Shown one piece after another: positions 50,359 to 58,929 of a stretch of DNA of 64,000 nucleotides. The stretch lies in contig NZ_SLZF01000006.1 of the NCBI RefSeq assembly GCF_004341515.1, positions 124,001 through 188,000 on the forward strand. The letters are read 5' to 3'. Under the pieces are notes generated by a model. It saw only the letters and a program-made list of their open reading frames with translations. It did no database searches and had not been told where the DNA came from. Origin of the DNA: Allobosea sp. BK604. GTDB lineage: Bacteria > Pseudomonadota > Alphaproteobacteria > Rhizobiales > Beijerinckiaceae. Both the position numbers and the translations under genes were made by a program. How positions within the stretch are numbered: position 1 is the first letter of the stretch; every line of letters begins with the position of its first letter.

Positions 50359-50889
50359 ATGGCCGCTGCCGAAGCCAAGAAAACGCCGGAGCTGGACGAC
50401 GAAGAGGGCGGCGCGGCAGTCGTCGAGTTCACGTTCTCCGCCCGATCCACGACGGCGCGGGGACCAATGCCGGCGCGAAAGCCGATCATCGGCGAACCCG
50501 TTCTTGTTCCGCTGCTTCGAGCAGCCGTCAGTGCAGGATTTCCCTCGCCGGCCGACGATTATGCGGATGGGCCGATCGACCTCACGCGAACGCTGATCAC
50601 CAATGCTCCGGCGACCTACATCATGCGGGTCTCTGGCGACAGCGCGGTTGATCTCGGCATCTTCGACGGTTCGTTGATCACGGTCGACCGCAGCCTGAAG
50701 CCAAGGGACGGCGATGCGGTCGTCGTGGATGTGAATGGAGAGCGGAGCGTCAAGCTGTTCCGGATCGCCGGAGGACAGCCGGGGCTGGCCTATGGAAACC
50801 GGCGCTATCCCGACTATGACCCAGGCCCCGATGCGGAAATCCTCATCTTCGGCGTCATCACGAATTCCATCCGGCGGTTTCGGCGATGA
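50359..50889 (+). CDS. umuD: UmuD, self-cleaving subunit of DNA polymerase V
   Basis: 176 residues, longer at the N-terminus than E. coli UmuD (139). It has the self-cleavage site AGFPSPADDY (Ala-Gly, about residue 55), catalytic Ser in RVSGDSA (about residue 95) and Lys in RSVKLF. RecA-stimulated cleavage yields UmuD', which joins UmuC for translesion synthesis. Followed by umuC with ATGA coupling; SOS box upstream. Confidence 0.9.
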   Translation: MAAAEAKKTPELDDEEGGAAVVEFTFSARSTTARGPMPARKPIIGEPVLVPLLRAAVSAGFPSPADDYADGPIDLTRTLITNAPATYIMRVSGDSAVDLGIFDGSLITVDRSLKPRDGDAVVVDVNGERSVKLFRIAGGQPGLAYGNRRYPDYDPGPDAEILIFGVITNSIRRFRR

Positions 50890-52172
50890 GCCGGTCGTTC
50901 GCGCTGATCGACGGCAATAGTTTCTACTGCTCCTGCGAGCGCCTGTTCGACCCCAAGCTGCGCCGGCGACCCGTCATCGTCCTTTCCAACAACGATGGGT
51001 GTGCGGTGTCGCGCACGGCCGAGGCGAAGGCGCTCGGCGTAAGAATGGCGACGCCGATGTTCATGATCCGAGACCTGGTGAGGCGAGAGGGAATCGCGGT
51101 CTTCTCGTCCAACTATGCGCTCTATGGCGATATCAGCCGCCGCATGAACGAGGTCTATCAGCGCTTTGCTCCGGACATCGAGATCTACTCGATCGATGAG
51201 AGCTTTCTCGATGTCACGGATATCGAACCGGAGCAGCGCGAGGAGTTCGGGCGAGATCTGCGCTCGACTGTCTCGACATGGACCGGCATCCCGACCTGCG
51301 TCGGCATCGGGCCGACGAAGACGCTCGCAAAGCTGGCGAACCATATCGCGAAGACGACGCCACAGCTCGGCGGCGTGTGTGATCTGACCAGCGCATCCGT
51401 GCGAAAGGAATGGCTGCCGGCGATTGCCCTGGGCGAGGTCTGGGGCATCGGCCGGTCCAGCCAGGCCAAGCTTGCTGCGCTGGGATGCAGGACCGTGGCT
51501 GATGTTGCCGCGCTCGATCCTCGTCCGGTCCGCAAGGCGATGACGGTCGTCGGCGAGCGCATCATCCATGAGCTGCGCGGTACCCCGTGCCTCGACCTGG
51601 AGAGCGTCACCCCAACGCGCAAGGGATGCGCGGTGACACGCTGCTTCTCAGGACGGGTGGATGAGCTCGAGGTGCTGCTCGAGGCCGTTGCCTCACATGC
51701 GACCCGGCTCGGCGAGAAACTGCGACAGCATGGGCTCGCGACCGACCATGTCACCGTCTTCTATCACACCTCGGAGCATGACCGCGGCGAGCCGCAGCGC
51801 TCGGTTTCCTTCACCGTCGATCTGCCCGAGGCGAGCAATGACAGCCTCGTCCTCGTCCGCGCGGCAAGATGGGGCGCCAAGCGGATCTGGAAGGCTGGCT
51901 ATCGCTATTCCAAGGCCGGGCTCGTCACCGTCGATCTGGTGCCGCCGGAAGCATCACAGAGGGCACTGATCGGAGCGTTCGATCGCGACGCGAGTGGCCG
52001 GCTGATGGCGGCGCTCGATGCCTGCAACAAGCGCTTCGGCCGCGGCTCTGTCTTTCCGGCCTCGACGGGCATCGAGCGGCAGCGGCAGCGCTGGCAGACG
52101 AAATTCGAGATGCGAACGCCGCGCTACACCACGCGGATCGAAGAGGTCCCAATTGTGCTCGCGAGAGCATGA
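50886..52172 (+). CDS. umuC: UmuC, catalytic subunit of DNA polymerase V
   Basis: A 428-residue Y-family polymerase. First metal-binding Asp in ALIDGNSFYCSCERLFD, the YSIDESFLDVTD motif (about residues 101-112) with the catalytic Asp-Glu, a helix-hairpin-helix (GEVWGIGRSSQAKLAALGCR) and a little-finger domain. Full length, so a working error-prone polymerase is likely. Together with umuD it forms an SOS mutagenesis operon on the island. Confidence 0.95.
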   Translation: MSRSFALIDGNSFYCSCERLFDPKLRRRPVIVLSNNDGCAVSRTAEAKALGVRMATPMFMIRDLVRREGIAVFSSNYALYGDISRRMNEVYQRFAPDIEIYSIDESFLDVTDIEPEQREEFGRDLRSTVSTWTGIPTCVGIGPTKTLAKLANHIAKTTPQLGGVCDLTSASVRKEWLPAIALGEVWGIGRSSQAKLAALGCRTVADVAALDPRPVRKAMTVVGERIIHELRGTPCLDLESVTPTRKGCAVTRCFSGRVDELEVLLEAVASHATRLGEKLRQHGLATDHVTVFYHTSEHDRGEPQRSVSFTVDLPEASNDSLVLVRAARWGAKRIWKAGYRYSKAGLVTVDLVPPEASQRALIGAFDRDASGRLMAALDACNKRFGRGSVFPASTGIERQRQRWQTKFEMRTPRYTTRIEEVPIVLARA

Positions 52173-52353
52173 CGAGCTAACGCCGCAGTGGCGCTTTGAC
52201 AGTGAATTTGGCAGCGCGCCACGACGGGATAGCGGCCGGCAGGCTGCATCGCCGCCCCATCCTCCTGCCCGGACGGGTTCCGCGAACAGGCGCGACTAGG
52301 GGCGTGCCCAGATGGAGGCTTGGCGGCCCGCTGCTGCCGACTTCGCAGCCGCT

Positions 52354-52607
52354 ACGAGCGCGCCACGGCCCGAAGTCCGAGGGGCGTCGGTACATCCGCG
52401 AGCGCCCCTCGGTATTGGCAGCCATATTCGGCTGGAAACCAGTTTGCCACGATCCGATCCGCAGCGGATGTCGAAGGCGGATAGCAGCCTGCGCGCGTTG
52501 GGATTACGCCGCCTGATCACTCCCGCATCACCGCACCCCGCCGCCTCGGCGGCGGCGATCGTCTGCGGACCATCGCTCGTTCTCTTGTTCATCCGCCGTT
52601 GCGGCGG
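52354..52607 (+). repeat. Diverged direct repeat, copy A (left of acyltransferase)
   Basis: Matches 54220-54452 in long stretches, e.g. ACGAGCGCGCCACG, GTTTGCCACG, GAAGGCGGATAGC and GCCGTTGCGGC. It fills most of the otherwise gene-free 52173-52724. The intervening gene is the acyltransferase. No protein is convincing in either copy. Confidence 0.65.
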
Positions 52608-52724
52608 ATCATGTCGAACCGTCCCCGGAAAGAGCTCTTCCCAAAGAGGCTGCCTGACGGCTTAGAGCGACGACTTAGCCGTTGGCGCCCTCGATCAAGT
52701 CGAGATGCGGTCTCTTACGCTTCT

Positions 52725-53939
52725 TCACAGCGCAGTGGCCGGCTTGGGCAGAATGCTGCGCAACAATTGGGCGCACAGAGCTCGGATCGGTTCTGCATTC
52801 AGTTCGATTTTGCGGTAGCAGATGTCGGAGAGGATAGCGGAGGCCGGCAGAACGACCAGGGCTTGCGTGGTCCCATAATGGAGTTCGCTCGAAAAAGCGG
52901 GCGGGTAGAACTGCACCGTCCCGACCCAGACGATCGCCATCACCGGATAGTGCACAAGATAGAGTGAGTAGCTGCGGTTTCCGACCCAGAGCATGGCGCG
53001 ATAGGCCAGGGTGTCCTTGCCGGAGAACGCACTCTCCCTGGCCGCCAGCAGGACGACAATCGCAAAACACGCGCCCATCAAGGGCAGGCCGACTCCGTCG
53101 AGCAGATCCTTTGGCCCCGGTGCGAGCGGGCTGCCGCAAGCGAGGGCAATGACGATCGGCGCGGCCAGCATCAATGCCCCGATTGCCGTTCCGAAGCGCG
53201 AGAACGCGAACCCGGCCCGGTACGCGAAATAGGTGATGACCCCCAGCGCCATGAAATCGAATTTCCAGGCCGTGAGGTAGAGCGCTCCCGCAGATGGGGA
53301 TGGCAACATGCCCCCGGTGGCTGTCGACAATCTCTGCCACATCGCGAGGGCATAGACACCAACTGCCACAGAGAAGATCAAGCGGCGTCCAAGCCGCGGG
53401 GAAAGGCGCAGAGCCGAGATCGCCGCAAGAACGACGGCAAAGCCGGCATAGAACTGGAATTCGACGGACAGCGACCACATCGCGGAATTGGTATAGAGGG
53501 CGGGACCGTCCCGGTTGATGAAGTACCCTCCCAGCACGGACAGGCTCTGTCGCGTGAATTCGGCAGTGCCGACGATCAACGCCTGGTCGGCCCATGAATT
53601 GCCGGCCGTGAGCCAGGACGCAAGAAACACCGCGAGTCCGCTGAGCGCGACGAAGGCCAGCATCGCCGGCAACAGGCGAAACGCGCGGCGCTGCAAGAAG
53701 CGGCCGGGTGCCATCGACGAACCTTCGACAACCGCCTTCGTCACGACGAAACCGCTGATGACAAAGAACAGCTCGACGCCAATCCAGAAGGGTGACGGCG
53801 GCTGGCCGGGCAGCATCGCCAGAAACGTGTTCGGCAGGCTCAGATGCGCCAGCAGGACCGAAAGGATGGCCACGGCGCGCAGGATCTGAATGTCGGCGAT
53901 CTTCTCGCGCGGAGCAGGCGACAGGCTCGTCGGGGACAT
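52725..53939 (-). CDS. Acyltransferase 3 family membrane protein
   Basis: A 404-residue integral membrane protein with about ten helices. N-terminal signature: IADIQILRAVAILSVLLAHL with the catalytic-type His, then FWIGVELFFVISGFVVTKAV with the conserved SGF. Such enzymes O-acylate cell-surface glycans (as OafA, NodX), which can change phage receptors. A longer upstream frame would start inside the tRNA-like scar, so the ATG at 53939 is chosen. Confidence 0.85.
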   Translation of the reverse strand: MSPTSLSPAPREKIADIQILRAVAILSVLLAHLSLPNTFLAMLPGQPPSPFWIGVELFFVISGFVVTKAVVEGSSMAPGRFLQRRAFRLLPAMLAFVALSGLAVFLASWLTAGNSWADQALIVGTAEFTRQSLSVLGGYFINRDGPALYTNSAMWSLSVEFQFYAGFAVVLAAISALRLSPRLGRRLIFSVAVGVYALAMWQRLSTATGGMLPSPSAGALYLTAWKFDFMALGVITYFAYRAGFAFSRFGTAIGALMLAAPIVIALACGSPLAPGPKDLLDGVGLPLMGACFAIVVLLAARESAFSGKDTLAYRAMLWVGNRSYSLYLVHYPVMAIVWVGTVQFYPPAFSSELHYGTTQALVVLPASAILSDICYRKIELNAEPIRALCAQLLRSILPKPATAL

Positions 53940-54007
53940 AGCGGGCTTCCAGATTGCGGCATCCCTATGACATGCTACAAGAGGGACGGCAACTTGGAGT
54001 AAACCGG

Positions 54008-54022
54008 CCCTGGGCACCATTC
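54008..54022 (+). other. tRNA-Phe end repeat, candidate distal att scar
   Basis: CCCTGGGCACCATTC, identical to 39060-39074, the tRNA-Phe 3' end plus four bases; similarity continues a few bases further. No other tRNA sequence is next to it. It probably marks the right end of the older element. Confidence 0.6.
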
Positions 54023-54219
54023 ATCGTTCCACGATGTTTCAGCCAGCTTTCCAGACAACCCACAAACCGCGATTTCCCGAGCTTTTGTTGCGTGCCGAGT
54101 GGAACGCCCGGCGGCGGCTATCTATCAGTGCCGCAGCGTCCGACTTCGCGCTGCCCTATGATCCAGACCTCCTGCAACTTGTGGTATGTGACCGATCGCC
54201 AGCCTGGCGCATGGCTGCC

Positions 54220-54452
54220 ACGAGCGCGCCACGACCCGAAAGGCCGAGGGATGTCGGTCCATTCGCGAGCGCCGCTCGGAGGCATGATTGGCTGGGAATG
54301 AGTTTGCCACGTTGCGCTCCGCAGCAGGATCTCGAAGGCGGATAGCTGTCCGTACGCGTTCGGATTGCACTGCCTGATTGCTCCGTAGCGCCGCCCCTGC
54401 CGCCTCCGCCGTCGCACATCGCCCGTTCACGTGTTCATCTGCCGTTGCGGCT
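54220..54452 (+). repeat. Diverged direct repeat, copy B (right of acyltransferase)
   Basis: Counterpart of 52354-52607, lying just outside the tRNA-end scar. It occupies the gene-free stretch before the small exported protein. Confidence 0.65.
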
Positions 54453-54526
54453 GGCTCCTGCCGCCTTGGCTGCATCCAGGCGCCGGCCTTATGGACCCGC
54501 GGGACGACATGCGGGATGCTTGGCGC

Positions 54527-54790
54527 ATGATCCGAATCGCTTTCGCCCTGCTCGCAATTGCGGCCCTTGGTGCCGACCAAGCGGCCCACGCTGCGGGCTC
54601 TTGCCGCCCCACCCGTGACGGCAAGGACCGCATCGAGCAAGCCGGCGGGTGCCCCAGCGGCTACTTCGCGCGGGGCGCCTGCTGCGAATCCTTCCAGGCC
54701 ATCTCCCAGCCGACGACAGCCGGCACTGGCGCGAAGACCTGCCCGGCGGGCACCGTCGCGAAGCTTGGGGTTTGCGTAGCCGCGAAGTGA
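54527..54790 (+). CDS. Small exported Cys-rich protein
   Basis: An 87-residue protein with a signal peptide (IRIAFALLAIAALGADQAAH) and a mature part with six Cys (GGCPSGYFARGACCESF; KTCPAGTVAKLGVCVAAK), probably disulphide-bonded in the periplasm. No family recognised. Confidence 0.6.
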   Translation: MIRIAFALLAIAALGADQAAHAAGSCRPTRDGKDRIEQAGGCPSGYFARGACCESFQAISQPTTAGTGAKTCPAGTVAKLGVCVAAK

Positions 54791-54864
54791 CCAAGCCGTC
54801 GACTTTGGCAGGCTCGGAGACAAGTCGCCGCCGCCGCTCGATTGATGATCCAGCCCCTTGTTTT

Positions 54865-54912
54865 CGCATCGGCTTTTTCCGAAAACCGCAATCCACTTTC
54901 CGGGCCGATGCG
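54865..54912. repeat. CGCATCGG palindromic intergenic repeat, copy 1
   Basis: 48-bp element with CGCATCGG/CCGATGCG termini and conserved interior CCGAAAACCGCAATCCACTT. Three further copies at 56955, 57020 and 59637. Confidence 0.8.
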
Positions 54913-54926
54913 CTGGAGACAAGGTC

Positions 54927-55334
54927 TCACTCTGAATGATGGATCGCCATGGCGCGAAGCGGTTCGAGCCAGTGATGCCGCTTCGCCTCCCAGCCGGAAT
55001 GCGTGGGCGCCGGAAAGGTGGGATCGGCAAACGAGCCGACGGCTACGGCGATATGGCCGGGAAATGCCTCTGCTTCCCAGTACACGGTCGACCCGCAAAA
55101 TGGGCAAAACCGGAATGACACCGAACGGCCGGCGTCCGACTGGCGCGTGAATTGGGTTGAGCGGCCCGACATGCTCGTCTGCTCTGGAGTGAACCACGCC
55201 TGACCACCGAAGACCGCTCCGGTCCTGCGCTGACATGCGAGGCAGTGGCAGATCGAAATCCGGACCGGCTCGCCGCTGCACATGATCTCCAGTTTTCCGC
55301 AGCTGCAGGCTGCGCGACGCATTGCCATGGACAT
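54927..55334 (-). CDS. GFA-family (glutathione-dependent formaldehyde-activating-like) protein
   Basis: A 135-residue zinc protein with the CENP-V/GFA fold: CSCGKLEI at the start, ICHCLACQRRTGAVFGGQAW (CxxC with preceding Cys) and FCPFCGSTVYWE. Family members carry structural zinc; most do not have proven formaldehyde activity. GGGGG ribosome binding site. Monocistronic, leftward. Confidence 0.85.
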   Translation of the reverse strand: MSMAMRRAACSCGKLEIMCSGEPVRISICHCLACQRRTGAVFGGQAWFTPEQTSMSGRSTQFTRQSDAGRSVSFRFCPFCGSTVYWEAEAFPGHIAVAVGSFADPTFPAPTHSGWEAKRHHWLEPLRAMAIHHSE

Positions 55335-55460
55335 GCCCCCTTTTGTTCGGCACGCACGATTGAGCGCTTCTGCGAATCGCGGAAATTCTCTATCGCCTTG
55401 TTTTGACGCATTTTCTTGACGCGAAGCCGTGTCCACCTCGCTCGAAATGCCAGCCACCAA

Positions 55461-55585
55461 CGTCATTGCGAGCACCCGGGTCTCGCCTTCGGCAGGTTCG
55501 AGTACAGGCTCCGCGAAGCAAACCAGGGCGGCCGGCCACCCAGTCCCCCTGGATTGCTTCGTCGCTCTCGCTCCTCGCAATGACG
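55461..55585. repeat. REP/MITE-like element with perfect 12-bp ends
   Basis: 125-bp element bounded by CGTCATTGCGAG and CTCGCAATGACG, containing CCCCTGGATTGCTTCGTCGC. Such elements are frequent in Hyphomicrobiales intergenic DNA. It fills the gene-free 55335-55654. Confidence 0.75.
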
Positions 55586-55654
55586 GGGGAGGTCAGGCGT
55601 GGATCACCGGCCCGGTCGGCGTCGCAGCGTCGAAACTAGTCGATAGGAAGAGTC

Positions 55655-55843
55655 TCACTGCAACCAGCGCTTCTGCTCCCATTCCTCGAAGGCCTCGGTC
55701 AGCGCGATCAGCTCCACCTCTTCGGCCGTATCCTCGAGGCAGCCGAGCAGGAGGTCGATCCGTTCCTGGACGCGCTGGCAGTCCAGCTCGGTCTCGATCG
55801 TGACCGGCGCGACGGTCTCCGGAAGGGCGATGGCGGGGATCAT
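55655..55843 (-). CDS. Small E-E-x-E-L family protein
   Basis: A 62-residue acidic protein with one module: DCQRVQERIDLLLGCLEDTA then EEVELIALTEAFEEWEQKRW. Close to the second module of the island protein at 49764. Start overlaps the upstream stop as ATGA. Function unknown. Confidence 0.6.
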   Translation of the reverse strand: MIPAIALPETVAPVTIETELDCQRVQERIDLLLGCLEDTAEEVELIALTEAFEEWEQKRWLQ

Positions 55844-56145
55844 TCCTTGCTCAGCTTTCCGAGATTGCCGGGCAGGTCGGCGACGGGCAGGTGGTCACCG
55901 GTCCTGGGCTTGCCGCCTTCGGGCGCCGCGCCATCCTGGTCATCGTCCTGCTCGCGCAGCATGTCGCCGGCAGCGGCGAGGACATCGTCCGGAGGGGCCA
56001 TGTCCTCCTGCAGATGCCACTCGACGAAATCGCGGCTCTTATGGGTACGCTCGGCGAGTTCCGCGACCCAGTCCTGGTGCGGGAAGCGGCCGGCGAGCGT
56101 GAGGGCGAGATCCCGCCCCGTGCCGATATGGTCGATGGCTGCCAT
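55840..56145 (-). CDS. Small conserved hypothetical protein
   Basis: A 101-residue protein (MAAIDHIGTGRDLALTLAGR; HKSRDFVEWHLQEDMAPPDD) ending in an acidic disordered tail. AGGAGGAG ribosome binding site. It forms a two-gene leftward operon with the E-E-x-E-L protein. Confidence 0.6.
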   Translation of the reverse strand: MAAIDHIGTGRDLALTLAGRFPHQDWVAELAERTHKSRDFVEWHLQEDMAPPDDVLAAAGDMLREQDDDQDGAAPEGGKPRTGDHLPVADLPGNLGKLSKE

Positions 56146-56315
56146 GATCGCACTCCTCCTCTTGCCGCGCCCGCTGGAAGAACGTTTGCCTCGGCGCGGC
56201 AGTTCCGCCTGGAGCGGTCTCGTTGCCCCCAAATCCTCCATTTCCCCCCTTGGGAAAAGCGGCGCTTCAAGGCATGGTTCCGCGCGCCGGCCTGCTGCCG
56301 GGAGGGGGATCAGGG

Positions 56316-56951
56316 ATGCGTGTGTTGCGGCCGGCTGGTTTTTGCGTCTTCGGCGCCGCTGTGCTGATCGCGGCTCATGCCGCGGCGCAGGCGCCGGCAG
56401 AGATCGACTGCAGCGGCCCCTTCGCGAAGAACGCCGATGAGGCGGGGCTGATCAAGGCCTTCGGCGCCGCCAATGTGCAGAAGGCCGATATCGATGTCGG
56501 CGAGGGCATGACCGAGCCCGGCACGATCCTGTTCCCGAAGGATCCGAAGCGCCGGCTCGACATCCTCTGGCGCGACAGCGCGAAGCGCAGCCAGCCGAGC
56601 GCGATCATGATCCGCGACAACAGCGCCTGGACGATCACCGCGCCCGGCGAGGCGCGGACCAAGATCAGGATCGGCACGCCGTTGAGCACGGTGGAAGCCG
56701 GCAATGGCGGGCCGTTCACGATCAACGGCTTCGGCTGGGATGGCGGCGGCTATGCCGGCGACTGGCGCGGCGGCAGGCTCGGCAAGCATCCGGCCGGCTG
56801 CACGATCACTGTGCGATTCGACCCGGACCCGAAGGCCAGTCCCAAGGCGCTGGACCGGGTCAATGGCGACAAGCCGTTCGCCTCCTCGAACGCCAATATG
56901 CGGGCGGTGAAGCCGGTGGTCAGCAGCATCAGCCTGGACTGGGGTCTCTAA
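56316..56951 (+). CDS. Exported hypothetical protein
   Basis: A 211-residue protein with a signal peptide (RPAGFCVFGAAVLIAAHAAA) and a beta-rich mature domain (IDCSGPFAKNADEAGLIKAF; TAPGEARTKIRIGTPLSTVE). The pattern is that of a conserved periplasmic protein of unknown function. GGAGGGGG ribosome binding site. Confidence 0.65.
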   Translation: MRVLRPAGFCVFGAAVLIAAHAAAQAPAEIDCSGPFAKNADEAGLIKAFGAANVQKADIDVGEGMTEPGTILFPKDPKRRLDILWRDSAKRSQPSAIMIRDNSAWTITAPGEARTKIRIGTPLSTVEAGNGGPFTINGFGWDGGGYAGDWRGGRLGKHPAGCTITVRFDPDPKASPKALDRVNGDKPFASSNANMRAVKPVVSSISLDWGL

Positions 56952-56954
56952 ATT

Positions 56955-57002
56955 CGCATCGGCATTGTCCGAAAACCGCAATCCACTTTTCGGGCCGATG
57001 CG
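56955..57002. repeat. CGCATCGG palindromic repeat, copy 2
   Basis: Starts 4 bp after the stop of the exported protein gene and is followed directly by copy 3, a tandem pair that may act as a transcript end. Confidence 0.8.
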
Positions 57003-57019
57003 CGAGCGCCGATTGTTTT

Positions 57020-57067
57020 CGCATCGGCTTTCTCCGAAAACCGCAATGCACTTTTCGGGCCGATGCG
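57020..57067. repeat. CGCATCGG palindromic repeat, copy 3
   Basis: Tandem partner of copy 2, 17 bp further on, ending 7 bp before the yacG stop (convergent genes). Confidence 0.8.
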
Positions 57068-57073
57068 CGGTGC

Positions 57074-57280
57074 TTACCGCTCGTCATCCTCGCGGCGGGA
57101 GGGCGCGGTCTCGGCCTCGTCGATCGGCTCGCCGGGCACGACATAGCTGCCCTTCAGCCAGCGGCCGAGATCGATATCGGCGCAGCGCGCCGAGCAGAAC
57201 GGCTTGTAGCGCTGCACCGAGGGCTTGCCGCAGATCGGGCATGGCCTTGCCGGCGGCGCGGTATTGGGTTGATCAGCCAT
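57074..57280 (-). CDS. yacG: YacG, DNA gyrase inhibitor zinc protein
   Basis: A 68-residue protein with CPICGKP and FCSARCADIDLGRWL, the Cys4 zinc finger and helix that define YacG. E. coli YacG binds GyrB and inhibits supercoiling. The tail is acidic (SRREDDER). Its start overlaps the end of the SDR gene by 8 bp, so both are on one leftward transcript. YacG usually lies beside maf; here an SDR gene is between. Confidence 0.9.
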   Translation of the reverse strand: MADQPNTAPPARPCPICGKPSVQRYKPFCSARCADIDLGRWLKGSYVVPGEPIDEAETAPSRREDDER

Positions 57281-58094
57281 ATTTGAGCGTGACGCCTCCG
57301 TCGACGACGAGTTCGATGCCGGTGACATAGCGCGCTTCGTCGCTGGCGAGGAAGAGCGCGGCATAGGCGACATCCCAGGCCTCGCCCATATGGCCCATCG
57401 GCACCTGCGCGTCGCGCGCCGCCCACATCGCGGCGACGTCGCCTTCGCCATAGACCTGGGCAAGGCCGGCGGAATGTTCAACCATCGGCGTCTTCATCAG
57501 CCCGGGCAGGATGGCGTTCACGCGGATCTTCTGCGGGGCATATTGCGCGGCGGTGGTGCGGGTGAGCTGGTTCAGCGCCGCCTTGGTGGCGGAATAGCTG
57601 GCATAGGGCACGCCGGTATGGCGGATCGAGGCGATCGATGAGATATTGATGATCGAGCCGCCCTCGCCCGTCTCGTCGAACTGGCGCTGCATCACCGGGA
57701 TGACATGCTTCATCGCCAGGAAGGCGCCGGTGAGGTTCACCCTGAAGACGCGCTCCCAGGTCTCCTGCGGCAGGTCGACGACGCTGCCGACCTCGGCGAT
57801 GCCGACATTGTTGTCGAGAATATCGATGCGGCCATAGCGGCCGAGCGCCCGGCCGACGAGATCGGCCACGGCATCGGCCCTGGTGACGTCGGCCTCGACC
57901 GCGAAGGCCTGGCCGCCCTCGTTCTGGATGATCGCGGCAGTCTCCTCGGCGGCGTCGCGGTTGATGTCGGCGCAGATCACCCTGGCGCCTTCGCGCGCGA
58001 AGATCGTCGCCGTCGCCTTGCCATTGCCCCAGCCAGGTCCGATCGAGCCCGCTCCGGCGACGATCGCCACCTTGCCCCTGAGACGCTCCGACAT
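57273..58094 (-). CDS. Short-chain dehydrogenase/reductase
   Basis: A 273-residue SDR. Cofactor loop: VAIVAGAGSIGPGWGNGKAT, a longer Gly motif than the usual TGxxxGxG. Then DNNVGIAEVG, the catalytic Ser in NISSIASIRH, and Tyr-x3-Lys in YASYSATKAA. The end is YVTGIELVVDGG. The D in CADINRD after beta-2 suggests NAD preference. Substrate unknown. Confidence 0.9.
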   Translation of the reverse strand: MSERLRGKVAIVAGAGSIGPGWGNGKATATIFAREGARVICADINRDAAEETAAIIQNEGGQAFAVEADVTRADAVADLVGRALGRYGRIDILDNNVGIAEVGSVVDLPQETWERVFRVNLTGAFLAMKHVIPVMQRQFDETGEGGSIINISSIASIRHTGVPYASYSATKAALNQLTRTTAAQYAPQKIRVNAILPGLMKTPMVEHSAGLAQVYGEGDVAAMWAARDAQVPMGHMGEAWDVAYAALFLASDEARYVTGIELVVDGGVTLKYG

Positions 58095-58320
58095 CTGCAC
58101 TGCCCTCCCTGCGGCGCCTTGTGACCGGCGCGGTTGCGGCGGCAAGGATCGGGGTTTCGGGCGGCCGGGGCAAGCCGTTCCGAGATCGTTCGAGACTTCG
58201 CTGGGGAGAGTCGAGTGGTGTGGCCGTCGAAAACGGAGCGCAGCGGACGTCCTGTGCGTGAGCACCGGACGCGCAGAGGGCCGCGTCAGGCGGCCGCCGC
58301 AGGAGAAGCAGCGAAGGCTC

Positions 58321-58929
58321 TCAGGCGACGTTCATCCAGCCGAAGCGGATCGGAAAACCCTCGCCACCGAGCAGGTTGACCGTCTCGTAGAGCGGCAGGC
58401 CGACGACGCTGGAATAGGAGCCGACGAGCTTGACCACGAAGGAGCCGGCAATGCCCTGGATGGCATAGGCGCCGGCCTTGCCGCGCCATTCGCCCGAGGC
58501 GAGATAGTGCTCGAGATCCTCGCTCGAGAGCCGCTTGAAGCGCACGCGGGTCTCGACAATGCGGTCGCGAATCGCGCCGCCGGGGGTCACCAGGGCGACG
58601 CCGGTATAGACGCGGTGAGCGCGGCCGGAGAGCAGGCGCAGGCAGGCGGCGGCCTCGTCGACGATCTCGGCCTTGGGCAGGATGCGGCGGCCGAGCGCGA
58701 CCACGGTGTCGGCGGCGACGATGTAGCAGCCTTCGAGATCGGGCCGGGTCTTTGCGACTTCGCGAGCCTCCTCGGCCTTCTCGCGGGCGAGCCTGCGAGC
58801 GAGATCGCGCGGGCGCTCGCCCTTATGCGGCGTCTCGTCGAGATCGGCCGGCAGCATCGCGTCCGGCTTCAGGCCGGCCTGCTCCAGCAGGGCGAGCCGG
58901 CGCGGCGAGGCCGAGGCCAGGACCAGCAT
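58321..58929 (-). CDS. maf: Maf nucleotide pyrophosphatase
   Basis: A 202-residue protein with the Maf signature LVLASASPRRLALLEQAG, the DETPHKGERP segment and the catalytic VAADTVVALG. Maf enzymes hydrolyse non-canonical or canonical nucleoside triphosphates and influence septation. The ATG used lacks a strong ribosome binding site; an upstream start is possible. Confidence 0.9.
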   Translation of the reverse strand: MLVLASASPRRLALLEQAGLKPDAMLPADLDETPHKGERPRDLARRLAREKAEEAREVAKTRPDLEGCYIVAADTVVALGRRILPKAEIVDEAAACLRLLSGRAHRVYTGVALVTPGGAIRDRIVETRVRFKRLSSEDLEHYLASGEWRGKAGAYAIQGIAGSFVVKLVGSYSSVVGLPLYETVNLLGGEGFPIRFGWMNVA

